Assembly (NCBI RefSeq): GCF_020497125.1
Contig: NC_059084.1
Coordinates: forward strand, 31,650,203 to 31,714,202
Length of the DNA stretch: 64,000 bases
Direction of reading: 5' to 3'
Source of the DNA: Mauremys mutica
Lineage: Eukaryota > Chordata > Testudines > Geoemydidae
In this document: positions 35,561 through 46,420 of the stretch, in pieces
How the letters are laid out: each line of letters begins with the position of its first letter
Numbering within the stretch: position 1 is the first letter of the stretch
Made by a program: the position numbers and the translations under genes
The notes under the pieces: generated by a model
Database searches by the model: none
Seen by the model: the letters and a program-made list of their open reading frames with translations, nothing else
Told to the model about the DNA's origin: nothing

Positions 35561-36440
35561 CCAGCATTTTCCACCCCGACTGGGCTCTATCATTTTATGC
35601 AAATGCCCTTCAGCGAGCCCAGAGCCCTGGCAACGTTCTTGTGGTTAATGGACTGCCTCCTGCAGCCCCACACTATGTATGTTGCATCCTACTTAGATGA
35701 TGTGGTGGTGTACAGCCAGAGCTGGGAGGTAGCAGCCGTTCTTCAGGCACTGTGAGTCACTGGGTTGACAGCGAACATGAAGAAATGCCAGATTGGGTGG
35801 CAAGAAACCACTTACCTGGGATACACCCTGGGGCAACTCAGATATGCCTTCTCATGGGGAAGGTCCAGGCCCTGCAGGCCTGCCTGGCCCCAGCCACAAA
35901 GCAACAGGTGTGGCTGTTCCTGGGGCTGGCCAGATGTTATAGTCAATTTCTGCCCCCTTGACCAAGCTCCTGACTAAGGACAGCCCCCACTGAGTACACT
36001 GGTCAGCAGAGTGTGAAAACACCTTCCGGACCCAGAAGGAGCACCTGTGCTGGGAACCAGTACTCTTCATCCCTGACTTCAACCAGGAATTTATTGTCCA
36101 AACAGATGCTTCAGAGGTGGGGCTCATGGCCATCCTTTCACAGGCGGTAGAAAGGGATGAGCACCTGTCGTATACATCAGTAGGAAGCTGTTCCAGAGAC
36201 AGTGGAATTATTCCATCATTGAGAAAGATGCCCTTGCCATCAAATGGGTGGTAGATGCCTCAGGTACTATCGCCTCGGCGCCCCCTTCCTGCTGATAACC
36301 AACTATGCCTTCCTAAAATAGCTGAACACTATGAAGATCACCAATCTCAAGTTGATGCAGTGGTACTTCACTCTCCAACTATTCACATTCACCCTCAGAC
36401 ACCGACTGGGTAAGGACAATGCTAATGTCACACTGACAGA
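35560..36440 (+). pseudogene. RT (second half) and RNase H remnant of element B
   Basis: The sequence enters RT in the middle, with TPTGLYHFM (about 35577), then the catalytic YLDD (35690-35701) followed by VVVYSQSWE, and WLFLGLARCYSQFLPP (35911-35958). RNase H-like sequence follows: FIVQTDASEVGL near 36090 and HRLGKDNAN near 36400. The front of RT is deleted at the junction with integrase. Stops and shifts break the frame. Confidence 0.8.
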
Positions 36441-36628
36441 CCCCAGTCATCGTTGGGTGGAATTGAACCTGGGACCTTTGGAGCTAAATGCATGAGCCTC
36501 TACAGCGTGAGCTAAAAGCCATATGACTATTAGTTAAGGCTGTAAAGCAGACTCATTAATCTCTCTAAGTGGTCTCAGTGCCACAAGATAGGACAGAACA
36601 CCACACCCAGAAGGTGTGTGGGTTACAT
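36440..36628 (-). repeat. tRNA-like repeat, copy 1 (antisense)
   Basis: The minus strand contains box A-like TTTTAGCTCACGCTGTAG and box B GGTTCAATTCC, within a 180-190-bp unit whose other end reads TGTAACCCACACACC. The same unit recurs at 37097-37280. It looks like a pol III-type repeat with short inverted ends (TGTAAC), so SINE or MITE status is unclear. Confidence 0.6.
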
Positions 36629-36710
36629 ACTTCTGCTAGCTGAGGAAGCGTGTCCAGAGCTTCAGAGACTTCCCAGTTGAAATCCCAGATGAGCCCCCAC
36701 TTGTAATACC

Positions 36711-37096
36711 CATAGGCGCCAACTTTCCCCAGCGCCGGTGGGGGCTCAAGCCCCCCCCCCCGAATCCACCCTTTCTCCACCCCTGCCCTGCCCTGCCCCC
36801 ATTCCAACCCCTTCCCTAAAGTCCCTGGCCAACTCTGCCCCCTCCCTACCCCTATTTGACCCCTTCCCCAAATTCCCGCCCCAGCCCGCCTCACCTCTCC
36901 CTCCCTCCTGCCCAAAACAGCTGTTTTGTGGCGCAAGTGCTGGGAGCTAGGGGGAAAAAGCAGGCATGTGGCACACTCAGGGGAGGAGGCAGAGCAGAGG
37001 TGAGCTGGGTGGGGAGCTGAGCGGGGAGCTGAGCACCCACCAATTTTTCCCTGTGGGTGCTCCAGCCCCAGAGCACCCACGGAGTCGACGCCTATG
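36711..37096. mobile_element. hAT-type MITE with 8-bp target duplication
   Basis: Ends CATAGGCGCCAACT and the complement CGACGCCTATG are flanked by gtaatacc (36703-36710) and gtaacacc (37097-37104), 7 of 8 matching. It inserted at the edge of the tRNA-like repeat copy 2. The interior is pyrimidine-rich on the left and purine-rich on the right. A related fragment lies at 52800-52915. Confidence 0.85.
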
Positions 37097-37280
37097 GTAA
37101 CACCGACAGACCCTGGTTGTCAGTAGCTGGGATTGAACCAGGGATCTCAGTGCATGAGCCTGTACTACATGAGCTAAAAGCTAAGGCTGTAGAACAAACT
37201 CATTAATCTCTCTCTAAGTGGTCTCAGTGCCACTAGATGGGACAGAACACCACATCCAGAAGGTGTGTGGGTTACATTAA
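37097..37280 (-). repeat. tRNA-like repeat, copy 2 (antisense)
   Basis: Same family as 36440-36628, with box B GGTTCAATCCC and box A-like TTTTAGCTCATGTAGTAC on the minus strand. The left edge is overlapped by the MITE target duplication. Confidence 0.6.
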
Positions 37281-37360
37281 CACAGACTTTTTATCATGCC
37301 TGGGGAAAAGCAATGACACCAACCCTGAAAACCAGGAGCTGGACTGGAGTGGGGACTGTC

Positions 37361-37915
37361 TAGTGCAGTGGCACCAGAATGGGTGGGGGGGGGGGGCAGA
37401 GGGCCATGGCCCACCCACCTTTCACCATGGCAACCCCACCCCCTTTCCCTCCTCTTTCCCCCGCATGTCCCCATCCCACCTCCTGGACTCCCTGCCCAGG
37501 GCAGATAGAGGGTCCACGCCGCAGCTTCCTACAGCTGCCTGTGTGGCTCTTACCATGGCTGAGCTGCGGCTCTGTCCCCTGGATGGAGCCAGGTAGGGGT
37601 AAGAACGGTGCCGCGTGAGCAGCTGTGGGGAGCCCAGGTCCCTCCACCTGGGACACTGGCAGCAGACTGCTTTTGGCCCCCGGGAGGGTGGGGGGGCCGG
37701 GTTCCCCAGCCCTGCTTCAGCTTGGCCGGGGCCAGGGTCTTTGGGGGAAGAGAAGGGGAGGGGCCTCCAGGGGAAGAGGAGGGGACCACAGGAGGAAGGG
37801 GCAAGGCAGGGGTGAAGCATCAGGAGAAGTGGCAGGGCCTCAGGGAGGCCCTAGCCTCCGACTTTTGGGAAGGCTCTGCCGCCCTTGTAGTGAGGTGGAA
37901 TTCAATAGGACCTGG
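37361..37915. repeat. GC-rich repeat, copy 1
   Basis: It shares segments with 47597-48165 (gggccatggccc near the start, gcagctgtggggagc in the middle). It is non-coding. The class is unknown; large GC-rich open frames are composition artefacts. Confidence 0.5.
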
Positions 37916-37932
37916 AGTGGGAGGAGTAACTC

Positions 37933-38658
37933 TGTGATCCCTGGTGGGTGGAGCCAGGCTAGGCTTGCCCCTCCCACCAGAAGCCAAGGGGAACAACAGG
38001 AAGTATAAAAAAGAGCCTCTAACCCAGTTGAGTTTGAGCTGGGAAAGGGAGCAGACATTTCCAGGCTGCTGTGCTCTGGAGCATCCTGAAACTGTCTGCT
38101 CCCTTCCCTGGTTCAGACTGACCAGCGCTGAACCCATGATCTGCCATGCCCTGCCCCTAGAAGAGACTGACCAAGGTGAAGAGCTGCCAGGTTTGCTGCT
38201 TGCTGCATATCCTGAGGAGACAGAGGATGCCTGTGGAGTGCAGGTACCCAACAAGGGGATTGTAGGAAGTGGCCCTGGGAAACCAGATGTTAGTCCAGTT
38301 GGATTGTTGCCTGAATCTATGTCTGTGTGTTTTGGGTGGATCCCTGATGACCCAGTGGTGGAATACTCTGACGCTGTTAGGGCCCTGGTCTGCAACCGGG
38401 TGGAGTAGGGTGGGCTTGGGTCCCCCTACCCCTTTGTTGCCAACCCACCCCTGGGGTGGCAGTCTCCCCACCTTAGGCTAAAAGGCCTGTATTTGTCTGC
38501 CGTCTGCCAGAACTGGGATGTCAGATTGTTTGTTGGCCCTGCCCTGCCTAATAGCCAGAGCTGTAATCCTGGATAGGGGGGTGATGCCCAGAAATGTAGT
38601 GAGGTGGAGTGGCCTCCCACTGAGCCGGAGGTGGAGGAATCACTGCTAACCCACTACA
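37933..38658 (+). mobile_element. 3' LTR of gypsy element B
   Basis: It starts TGTGATCCCTGGTGGGTG and ends ACCCACTACA, 726 bp. A purine-rich tract (ggagtgggaggag) lies just upstream, as expected before a 3' LTR. A TATA-like TATAAAAAAGAG occurs near 38006. Its last 130 bases match the 5' LTR remnant at 27403-27534. No flanking duplication pairs with its own left side, so it is not a solo LTR. Confidence 0.78.
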
Positions 38659-39318
38659 CCTGCTCTGCCAAATCCCCTCCCTGCCTGTGGCACTGAGGAG
38701 GCACAAGCAGCCTATCCTATACTGAGAGGATGGTGCAAGTGTTTATATGGCACTAAACGCAACCATCATGGGTATGTCTACACTACAGGATTATTCTGAT
38801 TTTACAGAAACCGGTTTTTGGAAACAGATTGTATAAAGTCGAGTGCACGCGGCCACACTAAGCACATGAATTCGGCGGTGTGTGTCCATGTACCGAGGGT
38901 AGCGTCGATTTCTGGAGTGTTGCACTGTGGATAGCTATCCCATAGTTCCCGCAGTCTCCCCCACCCATTGGAATTCTGGGTTGAGATCACAATGCATGAT
39001 GGGGCAAAAACAGTGTCGCGGGTGATTCTGGGTAAATGTCGTCAGTCAATCCTCCCTCCGTGAAAGCAACGGCAGACAATCTTTTTGTGCCCTTTTCCCT
39101 GGATTGCCCTGGCAGACGTCATAGCACGGCAACCATGGAGCCCATTTAGCCTTTTTTCACTGTCACCGTATGTCTTCTGAATGCTGCTGACAGACGCGGT
39201 ACTGCAGCATCCCTTGCCTTTGCAAGTTAGCAGAGACGGTTACCAGTCATATTGTACTGTCTGCTGCTTTGCAAGTTGGCAATGAAGGTTACCAGTCATA
39301 TTGTACCGTCTGCTGCTG

Positions 39319-39852
39319 TCATGGGTGCTCCTGGCTGGCCTCGGTGAGGTCGGCCGGGGGTGCCTGGACAAAAATGGGAATGGCTCCCCAGGTCATTCCC
39401 TTCTTTAAGTTTTGTCTAATGGAGAGTGAGTCCTGCCTAGAATATCAGGCAAGCCTACTAAAGAACCAGAGAGGCAGACAGCCGCTCCATGTCAGAGCCC
39501 CAGACATCCCGCAGAAATGATGAGCTGCATGCCATTCTAGGGGGTGCCCCTGCAACAACCTCACCCATTGCTTCCCTCCTCCCCCACCCCTCCTGGGCTA
39601 CCGTGGCAGTTATCCCCCCATTTGTGTGATGAAGTAATAAAGAATGCATGAATAAGAAAAAACACTGACTTTATCGCCTCTGCAAGCAGAGATAAAAGGG
39701 GTGGGGAAGGCAGCCTCCAGCTGCTATGATATTCCAGGCAGGACTGAATCTCCATTAGACAAAGCTTAAAGAAGGGGATGACCGGGAGTCATTCCCATTT
39801 TTGCCCAGGCGCCCCAAGCCGACCTCACCGAGGCCAGCCAGGAGCACTCATG
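39319..39852. repeat. Internal foldback in Harbinger copy 1
   Basis: 39319-39449 and 39726-39852 are inverted copies, for example gggtgctcctggctggcctc against its complement in gaggccagccaggagcac. Between them lies the 3' part of the Myb-like gene in plus orientation (DELHAILGGAP near 39518), opposite to its orientation in the second copy of the family. Confidence 0.8.
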
Positions 39853-40194
39853 GAATGATGATGACGGATACCAGTCATATTGCACCGTCTGCCATCAGGA
39901 AGGGAAGGGGATGCTGCTGTGTAGCACTGCGTCTGCCAGCAGCATCCAGTAGACATACGGTGACATTGAAAAAAAGGTGAGAAATGATTTTTTCCCCTTT
40001 TCTTTCATGGGAGGTTGGGGTGTGACAACATATACCCTGAACCACCCGTGACAATGTTTTTGACCCTTCAGGCATTGGGCGCTGAGCCAAGAATGTAAAT
40101 GGTTTTCGGAGAGTGCGGGAACTGTGGGATACTTAGAGTCCTCAGTCCCCTCTCCCTCCCTCCGTGAGCGTCCATTTGATTCTTTGGCTTTCCG

Positions 40195-40413
40195 TTACAC
40201 TTGTCTCAGCTCCTTCACACAGCACTGTGTTGAGTCCCTATTGTGGCGTCTGTCTATCATAGCCTTGGAGATTTTTTCAAATGCTTTGGCATTTCGTCTT
40301 TCGGAACGGAGTTCTGATAGAACAGATTCATCTCCCCATACAGACATCAGCTTCAGTATCTCCCGTACAGTCCATGCTGGAGCTCTTTTTTGATTCTGGG
40401 ACTGCATGGTCAC
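40195..40413 (-). pseudogene. Harbinger Myb/SANT-like gene fragment
   Basis: The minus-strand frame holds RAPAWTVREILKLMSVWGDE and SELRSERRNAKAFEKISKAM, the trihelix Myb-like DNA-binding domain that PIF/Harbinger elements encode beside the nuclease. In these transposons the Myb-like protein binds the nuclease and directs it to the element ends. The fragment ends early at a deletion after CCVKELRQ, and the C-terminal part is found separately in plus orientation near 39510. Confidence 0.8.
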
Positions 40414-41137
40414 CTGTGTTGATCAGTGCTCCACACTGGGCAAACAGGAAATGAAATTCAAAAGTTCACGGGGCTTTTCCTGTCTACCTGGCTAGTGCAT
40501 CCGAGTTCAGATTGCTGTTCAGAGCGGTCACAAAGGTGCACTGTGGGATAGCGCCCAGTGGCCAATACAGCCTAATCTGAAATGACAATACCGATTTCAG
40601 GGCTACTCCCCTCGTCGGGGAGGATTACAGATATCGGTATTAAGAGCCCTTTATAGTGATATAAAGGGCTTCGTTGTGTGGATGGGTGCAGGGTTAATGC
40701 GATTTAACGCTGATAAATTCGATATAAACTCGTAGTATAGACCAGGCCCATAACTGTCACTCTAAGATTAGATGGGCTTTTGAAATCAATGGGAAATGTT
40801 CCATTGATGATGGTTCATATCGGTGCTAATCACACTGTTTTGTAGGGTATCTCGCAGATGGTGGATGACTTCAGGGAACTCAGAAGCATGCTGAAGATGA
40901 ATACTGTCCAAGTGGTCATTGCTGAAATCCTTCCTGTCCCATGAGCAAATTAAGACAGACGGCAGAAGAGTATGGAAGTGAACTGCTGGCTAAGTAAGTG
41001 GTGTAAGATGGAGAGGTTTGGTTTTGTGGGACATTGGTCCACCTTCTGTGGGGTGAGGGGGCTGTATAGTTTAGATGTCCTATATCTCAGTAGAACAGGG
41101 ACCAATCTTGGGCACAAGCTGGCTAGGGAAGTCAGCT

Positions 41138-41584
41138 AATTTCCACCAGGTTACAGCAACACCAACTAAAACAAATTTATATTCACAAATGAGCACTTCA
41201 GTTCCTCTTGTTTGTTACCTAGACTCCCAGCACTAATGTACAAGCAATTCAAGAATTTCTTCTCTTCATATCCTTTGGTTCCTTGATTAATTTTGTCCTC
41301 AACATCAATTTTGTGCTGAGTGCCCATCTCTTCCCTCTTTTTACCCTCCCTTTTTAAAACTAATAAAAAAAGGGAGGGTAAAAAGAGGGAAGAGATGGGC
41401 ACTCAGCACAAAATTGATGTTGAGGACAAAATTAATCAAGGAACCAAAGGATATGAAGAGAAGAAATTCTTGAATTGCTTGTACATTAGTGCTGGGAGCC
41501 TAGGTAACAAACAAGAGGAACTGAAGTGCTCATTTGTGAATATAAATTTGTTTTAGTTGGTGTTGCTGTAACCTGGTGGAAATT
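41138..41584. repeat. Near-perfect 218-bp inverted repeat with 11-bp spacer
   Basis: The left arm 41138-41355 is the reverse complement of 41367-41584, with one mismatch that I can find (gttacctagactccc against gttacctaggctccc) and no gaps. The spacer 41356-41366 reads aaaactaataa. Both arms are CR1 ORF2 N-terminal sequence, so the same broken protein can be read on both strands. The right edge coincides with the start of an LTR. Confidence 0.95.
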
Positions 41585-42504
41585 GTCAGGGATGAGCACC
41601 TGGACTAGCCGGTTCAGTCTGCAAGCAGACTAATGAGCCCAAATGGGCTATAGCAAAACTGCCTGACCTGCCTAGTTGGTTGAAGGGAGCCATCAGATGT
41701 GCTCTTAAGCCCAGCAACACTAGCAGGTTGCCAGCTGCCCAACACTTACACCCGCAGCTGTGATTGCTCCTGTACCTGCCTTGTTCCCTGCCTTGCTCCT
41801 GCCCTTGGCCCTGGCCCTTGGTGTAAGAATCCAGGGGCCTAGAGCCAGGATGTGAGGGAGGTGCTGCTTCCTCATTGCCACCAGGAGCCATGGCAAGATT
41901 GCCACCAAGAGCAAATGAAAGGCTAAGCTCTGAAGGAAGTCCCTCTGTAAGGGGCATAAGTGCTAGCCCTTTGTGATTAGCTGTAATTCCTCATAAACCA
42001 GGACACCATTTCTAGGAGTTCTCTGAACAATACAGACCTTTGGTGTGCTTCTGCCTTAAACCCTGCTTGCTGCAACTCACTGTGATCCCAGACTACCAGC
42101 TCTTCATTTAGGCTCAGCTCCTGACCCTGATTTACTGTCTTTTGGTGTAAGACTATTGCTGACCCAGATGAAAGACTCTGGCCCAAACTGACCCCAATTC
42201 TTACCTCAGGCTCTGTTTGGTAATGGACTCTGATTTTGAAGTTCTGAGCTGGCCTAGCCCCAGATTGATCTCTGACCTTTGGCCCCAATACTGAGCAACT
42301 TATTCCATGGCCAAAGGCCACCCACGACCCAGCCCTGACACTTGGCTCTAACTCCTGGTTACTGATTGACACACTACTCTAATTCCTCGTTTCTAGCTCT
42401 GATGCTTAGAGCTGTTCCTGGCCTCTGATGCTGGCTCTGACCACTAGGACAGACCACCCAGTGCTTTGACCAGTAGGCATGACCATCCACACCCTGGTCT
42501 TGAA
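41584..42504 (+). mobile_element. Gypsy-type solo LTR in CR1
   Basis: It begins TGTCAGGGATGAGCACCTGG and splits the CR1 ORF2 reading between GTAACCTGGTGGAAAT and GATTCCCGTGATTGG. A degraded duplication (gaaat against gggat) may flank it. The right boundary is uncertain by a few bases. A related fragment lies at 47390-47545. Confidence 0.7.
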
Positions 42505-42639
42505 GGGATGATTCCCGTGATTGGAATGTTAAAATCAATGGTTATAGTCAATTTGGGAAGGATTGAGTAGACAAAAGTGGAGGAGCAGTGGCACTCTGTC
42601 AAAAATTCCCTTCTTTCTTAGTTTTCCAAGACTGAGGTT

Positions 42640-43050
42640 TGTTTCATTGTTTTCTTGTTAACTTTAATGGCCCATCATTTGTCTTCTTCTGGGTTGGACA
42701 ATGTAGGTGGTTGGCACTAGTCTTGGCTGTCTGGGAAGGCAACCCCTCCGTGTCTATCTGACCACTGCCTTGTTGTGAGGTGCAGCTGATTGTTTCAGCA
42801 CAAATGATGAGCACATTTTTGTATCTACACAAATACATACATTCATAACCACAGTCTGTATAAATCTCAGAATGACCATCAAGTTTAGAACATTACAAGC
42901 TTTCATAAAAGACCTTGCCTGACATTTTTATACAGTAACATTATATACAAGCAATTGATTCGGTTTATTCTTTGGGGGTTCAGACGCCCTGTTTTCCCCT
43001 GGAAGTGTCTGGAACCTGACTGTCACACTGATTGATATCCATTACTATCA
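42640..43050. other. Unrecognised stretch between CR1 fragments
   Basis: No family recognised. A C run (43081-43092) lies just beyond. Confidence 0.35.
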
Positions 43051-44510
43051 ACTTCCCCTTTCTTCCATTTGTTATAGATTCCCCCCCCCCCCTTTTTTAT
43101 AGCTGCTTTCACTTTACTAAACCAAGTCACTTTTTTTACAGCCTTCTTCCTCAATTGTGGCTTTTTGGACTTCTAGTAAGGTGTTCTTAAATGGTTCCCT
43201 ATTCTCATGCACGCTTTTCTGATAAAATTCTTTCCCCCAGTTGATTTGACTTGTAATTGTTTTCAGCTTTGTGAAATTGGTCCTATATATACACACTTGG
43301 TGCTTTAATAGCACTGGTCTGGACTTTATTCTGCTTGCACTTTATAAATGTTATCAAGTAATAATCACTTATGCCTAAGCTACTATTGGTTCGGTTTGGT
43401 TTTTTTTTTAAGATCTATGATCACTTCCTCTTTGTCTGTTAGGACAAGGTGTAATAAAGAATTCCCCCATGTTAGCTGTAATGCTTTTTGAATTAGGAAA
43501 TTGTCATCTATAATGTTTAGATACTCCTAGGATGTTTTAGTACTGATAGCCTGAGACCTCCAGCATATGTCAGTCAGATTGAAGTTCCCAATGATCATGC
43601 AACTTTTTTCCCCTACACATTGCACATAGATACATAAGGAGCAATCATCCTGTTCCCCATTGTGATTTCGGGTCTGTATCAGATACAAACTAATACCCCA
43701 TCTTGTGCTTTATTGGTTAGGACTTTGATCCATAAGCGTTCAAGATAATTCTCTTCCAACGTATCAGTGCCTTGGAAATGGGTAATGCTATTTTTAACAT
43801 TTTAACTCCCCTACCCGCATGCTCACTCAATCCTTCCTAAATAGCTTATAACCATTGATTTTAACATTCCAGTAGTGCAAATTGTCCAACTAATTTTCAG
43901 TAATATCAACTAGAGCATACTTATGCTCATAAATGAGCAAATCCAATTCCTCTTGTTTGTTCCTCAGGCTCCTAGTATTGGTGCATCGGCAATTCAAGAA
44001 TTTTTTCTCTTCATGTCCTTTGGTTCCTTGATTTTATTCTCAACATGTTGATTTTTGTGCTCATATCTTCCCTCTTTTGTTATTAGTTTAGCCGCCTCCT
44101 GACTACTTTAGCCATCCTGTTCCTGAGAAGATTGGTCCCTATTCTACTGAGCTGGAGGCCATCCAAACTACACAGCCCCCTTTCTCCATTGATGGTGGAC
44201 AGATGTTCCACACAACCCAAACCCTCATCCACTTACCTAGCCAGAGGTTCACTTCCAGAATCTTCTATCTTCCTTTGGTTGTGGGACAGGAAGGATCTCA
44301 GATCATTTGGACATTCTTCCCCAGTACACTTCAAAGTTCCCTGACCTCATCTACTATCTGCAAGATATGCTGTGATGCAGTGCCATTAGTGTTGATACAA
44401 AACATCACCAATGGATCTTTTCCCATTGACTTCAGAAGCCCATCCACTCTTAGAGTGACATCTTGTGTCTTGCCTCTGGGATGCCAGCACATTGTCCTAG
44501 GTCTAAATTA
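43051..44510 (-). mobile_element. Antisense CR1 LINE: ORF1 esterase region and ORF2 endonuclease
   Basis: On the minus strand, 44510-44100 reads like the esterase-like part of CR1 ORF1 (DVTLRVDGLLKSMGKDP). 44080-43540 follows with the ORF2 endonuclease (SLRNKQEELDLL near 43960, NVKINGYKLF near 43865, IIGNFNLTDICW near 43590). 43314-43117 reads like the segment between endonuclease and RT. Many stops are present. The ORF1 start lies beyond a later insertion, at 46421-47205. Confidence 0.8.
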
Positions 44511-46420
44511 GCTGTTATCACTCAAGAAAGATCTTGGAGTCATTGTGGATAGTTTTCTGAAAACATCCACTCAATGTGCAGCGGCAGTCAAAAAAGCAAA
44601 CAGAATGTTGGGAATCATTAAGAAAGGGATAGATAATAAGACAGAAAATATCATATTGCCTCTATATAAAACCATGGTTTGCCCACATTTTGAATACAGC
44701 ATGCATATGTGATTGCCCCATCTCAGAAAAGATATATTGGAAAAGGTGCAGAAAAGGGCAACGACGATTACGAGTATGGAACGGCTGCCATATGAGGAGA
44801 GATTAATAAGACTGGGACTTTTCAGCTTGGAAAAGAGACAACTAAGAGGGCATATGATTGAGGTCTATAAAATCATATTGATGTGGAGAAAGTAAATAAG
44901 GAAGTGTTATAACACAACAGCTAGGGGTCACCAAACCAAAAAAAAAAAAGGCAGCAGGTTTAAAACAAGCAAAAGGAAGTATTTCTTCACACAACGCACA
45001 GTCAGTCTGTGGAACTCTATCAGAGGATGTTGTGAAGGCCAAGACTATACCAGGGTTTAAAAAAGAACTAGATAAATTCATGGAGGATAGGTACATCAAT
45101 GGCTATTAGCCAGGATGGGCAGGGATAGAGGCCCTAGCCTCTGTTTGCCAGAAGCTGGCAATGGGTAACAGTGGGGGGATCACTTGATGATTACCTGTTC
45201 TGTTAATTTTCTCTGGGGCACCTGGCATTGGCCACTGTCGGAAGACAGGATACTGGGATAGATGGACCTTTGGTTTGACACAGTGTGACATTCCCCTGTG
45301 TTATCTGGACCGATGATCTGCTAGGTCACTCCAATACTTTACTCTGGGAGCCGGCCTTACCCTGCTCTGCTGTGAGAACCCCTACTCATGGGCTATTCAC
45401 GCACAGCCTCTAGCATGTAAACTGCTCCTTGGATTGTGCAACGGAATGACACTAGCCAATATCTCCAGCCCCAGACACAACCCTAGGAACCTCTGTCTTG
45501 CAGTGTCCAGTTATGCTCGCTAGATGCGGCAAGCTTATATGAGTTTATCAATTTAACAAAGAAATTGATATGTACCAGGCTTGTTATCCCAAGGAGAGTC
45601 TCTGACACGCTTCAACCCAAACACACTGCTTCAGATAGAATAAACAAACAGATTTATTAACGCTAAAGATAGATTCTAAGTGATTATAAGTTTAAGCACA
45701 AGAAGTCAGATTTGGTCAAATGAAATAAAAGCAAAACGCATTCTAAGCTGATCTTAACACTTTCAATGCCCTTACAAACTTAGATGCTTCTCACCTCAGG
45801 CTGGCTAGTTAATCTTCAGCCAGGCTCTCCCCTTTGATCAGTGCTTCAGTTGCTTGGTGTGGTGTCTGTAGATGTAGGTGGAAGAGAGCGGAAGAGCATG
45901 GCAAACATCTCTCTCTTTTATCATGTTCTTTCTTCCCTCTAGGCTTTACCTCCCTCCCCCTTCAGAGTCAGGTGAGCATTACCTCATCACAGTCCCAAAC
46001 TGACCAGAGGAAGGGGGGTGACTCATTCGAGAGTCCAAAAGATACTTTTGTTGCTGCCTAGGCCAGCGTCCTTTGTTCCTGTGAGGCTGGGCTGGGTTTG
46101 TCCCATACATGCCCTGATGAGGTGTGAACTGGAGAGTTCCTGGAGAGTTTTGCCTGGGCTTGTTTTAAGCCATGAAGACACATTTTCAGCCTCATATCTA
46201 TATATATGAAATTACAACCTATAACATTACTATAATGTTACTGTAACAACAATTACTATAACAACAATGCTCAGTGCATCATGAGCCTTCCAAAGACACC
46301 TGACATGACAAACTTTGCATTGGATACCACACAATCATATTATAAGGATGAACATGGGGGTGTAGGGTGTTCCCATGAGGAACAAAATGTCACACCCAGT
46401 ATGACCGTTCTTATGTTCCG
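44511..46420 (+). mobile_element. CR1 LINE 3' portion (sense), split by an ERV LTR
   Basis: 44511-45283 encodes the end of the CR1 ORF2 protein (LGVIVDSFLKT, AAAVKKANRMLGIIKKGI, LPYEERLIRLGLFSLEKR) and then 3'UTR sequence (gggatagatggacctttggt). The very 3' end (cccagtatgaccgttcttat) continues after the LTR at 46395-46420. This CR1 inserted into the older antisense CR1, separating that element's 43051-44510 and 46421-47205 parts. Confidence 0.87.
45284..46394 (-). mobile_element. ERV-type solo LTR, antisense, in CR1 3' tail
   Basis: It begins TGTGACATTCCCC and ends AAAATGTCACA on the plus strand, 1111 bp. Flanks cacag (45279-45283) and cccag (46395-46399) are a 5-bp duplication with one change. 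Removing it brings the two parts of the CR1 tail together. Its minus-strand start resembles the LTR at 25973. Confidence 0.85.

Larger units (their letters stand above)
27403..38658 (+). mobile_element. Gmr1-like Ty3/gypsy element B (older, nested host)
   Basis: B runs from a truncated 5' LTR (27403-27534), through leader and the start of gag (about 27619), to a 3' LTR (37933-38658). Its internal domains lie in the order gag, protease, integrase, RT, RNase H. It was broken by element A (27635-32252), an antisense solo LTR (34338-35093), a MITE and two tRNA-like repeats. An internal deletion joins the end of integrase to the middle of RT near 35560. The integrase-before-RT order and SCAN-like gag are features of the Gmr1-like lineage. 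Stops and frameshifts show it is inactive. Confidence 0.8.
38770..40749 (+). mobile_element. PIF/Harbinger element copy 1, rearranged
   Basis: Ends GGGTATGTCTACACTA and the complement of GGCCTGGTCTATACTA mark the termini. The interior carries Myb/SANT-like coding remnants in both orientations and a foldback (39319-39852). No HARBI1-type nuclease is left. The family is shared with 54571-56690. I could not confirm the usual 3-bp duplication. Confidence 0.75.
40756..42615 (+). mobile_element. CR1 LINE fragment (sense) with palindrome and LTR insertion
   Basis: 40756-41137 matches the esterase-like C-terminal part of CR1 ORF1 (compare the antisense copy near 44130-44510). 41367-41583 encodes the start of ORF2 (SLGNKQEELKC). 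After the LTR at 41584-42504, ORF2 resumes with RDWNVKINGY near 42514. The piece 41138-41355 is an extra inverted copy of the ORF2 start. All frames are broken. Confidence 0.8.

Noticed and set aside
36565..38395. Many 100-190-codon frames in the GC-rich interval
   Set aside because: They overlap MITEs, GC-rich repeats and an LTR on both strands and show no protein family. They are shadows of repeat sequence.
37933..38658. Solo LTR of an independent insertion
   Set aside because: The 5 bases on either side do not match, a purine-rich tract precedes it, and its end matches the 5' LTR remnant of B, so it is B's 3' LTR.
41166..41556. Two ORFs on opposite strands encoding the same protein, as a possible toxin or regulatory pair
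   Set aside because: They are the two arms of an inverted duplication of the CR1 ORF2 start (SLGNKQEELKC), not a gene pair.
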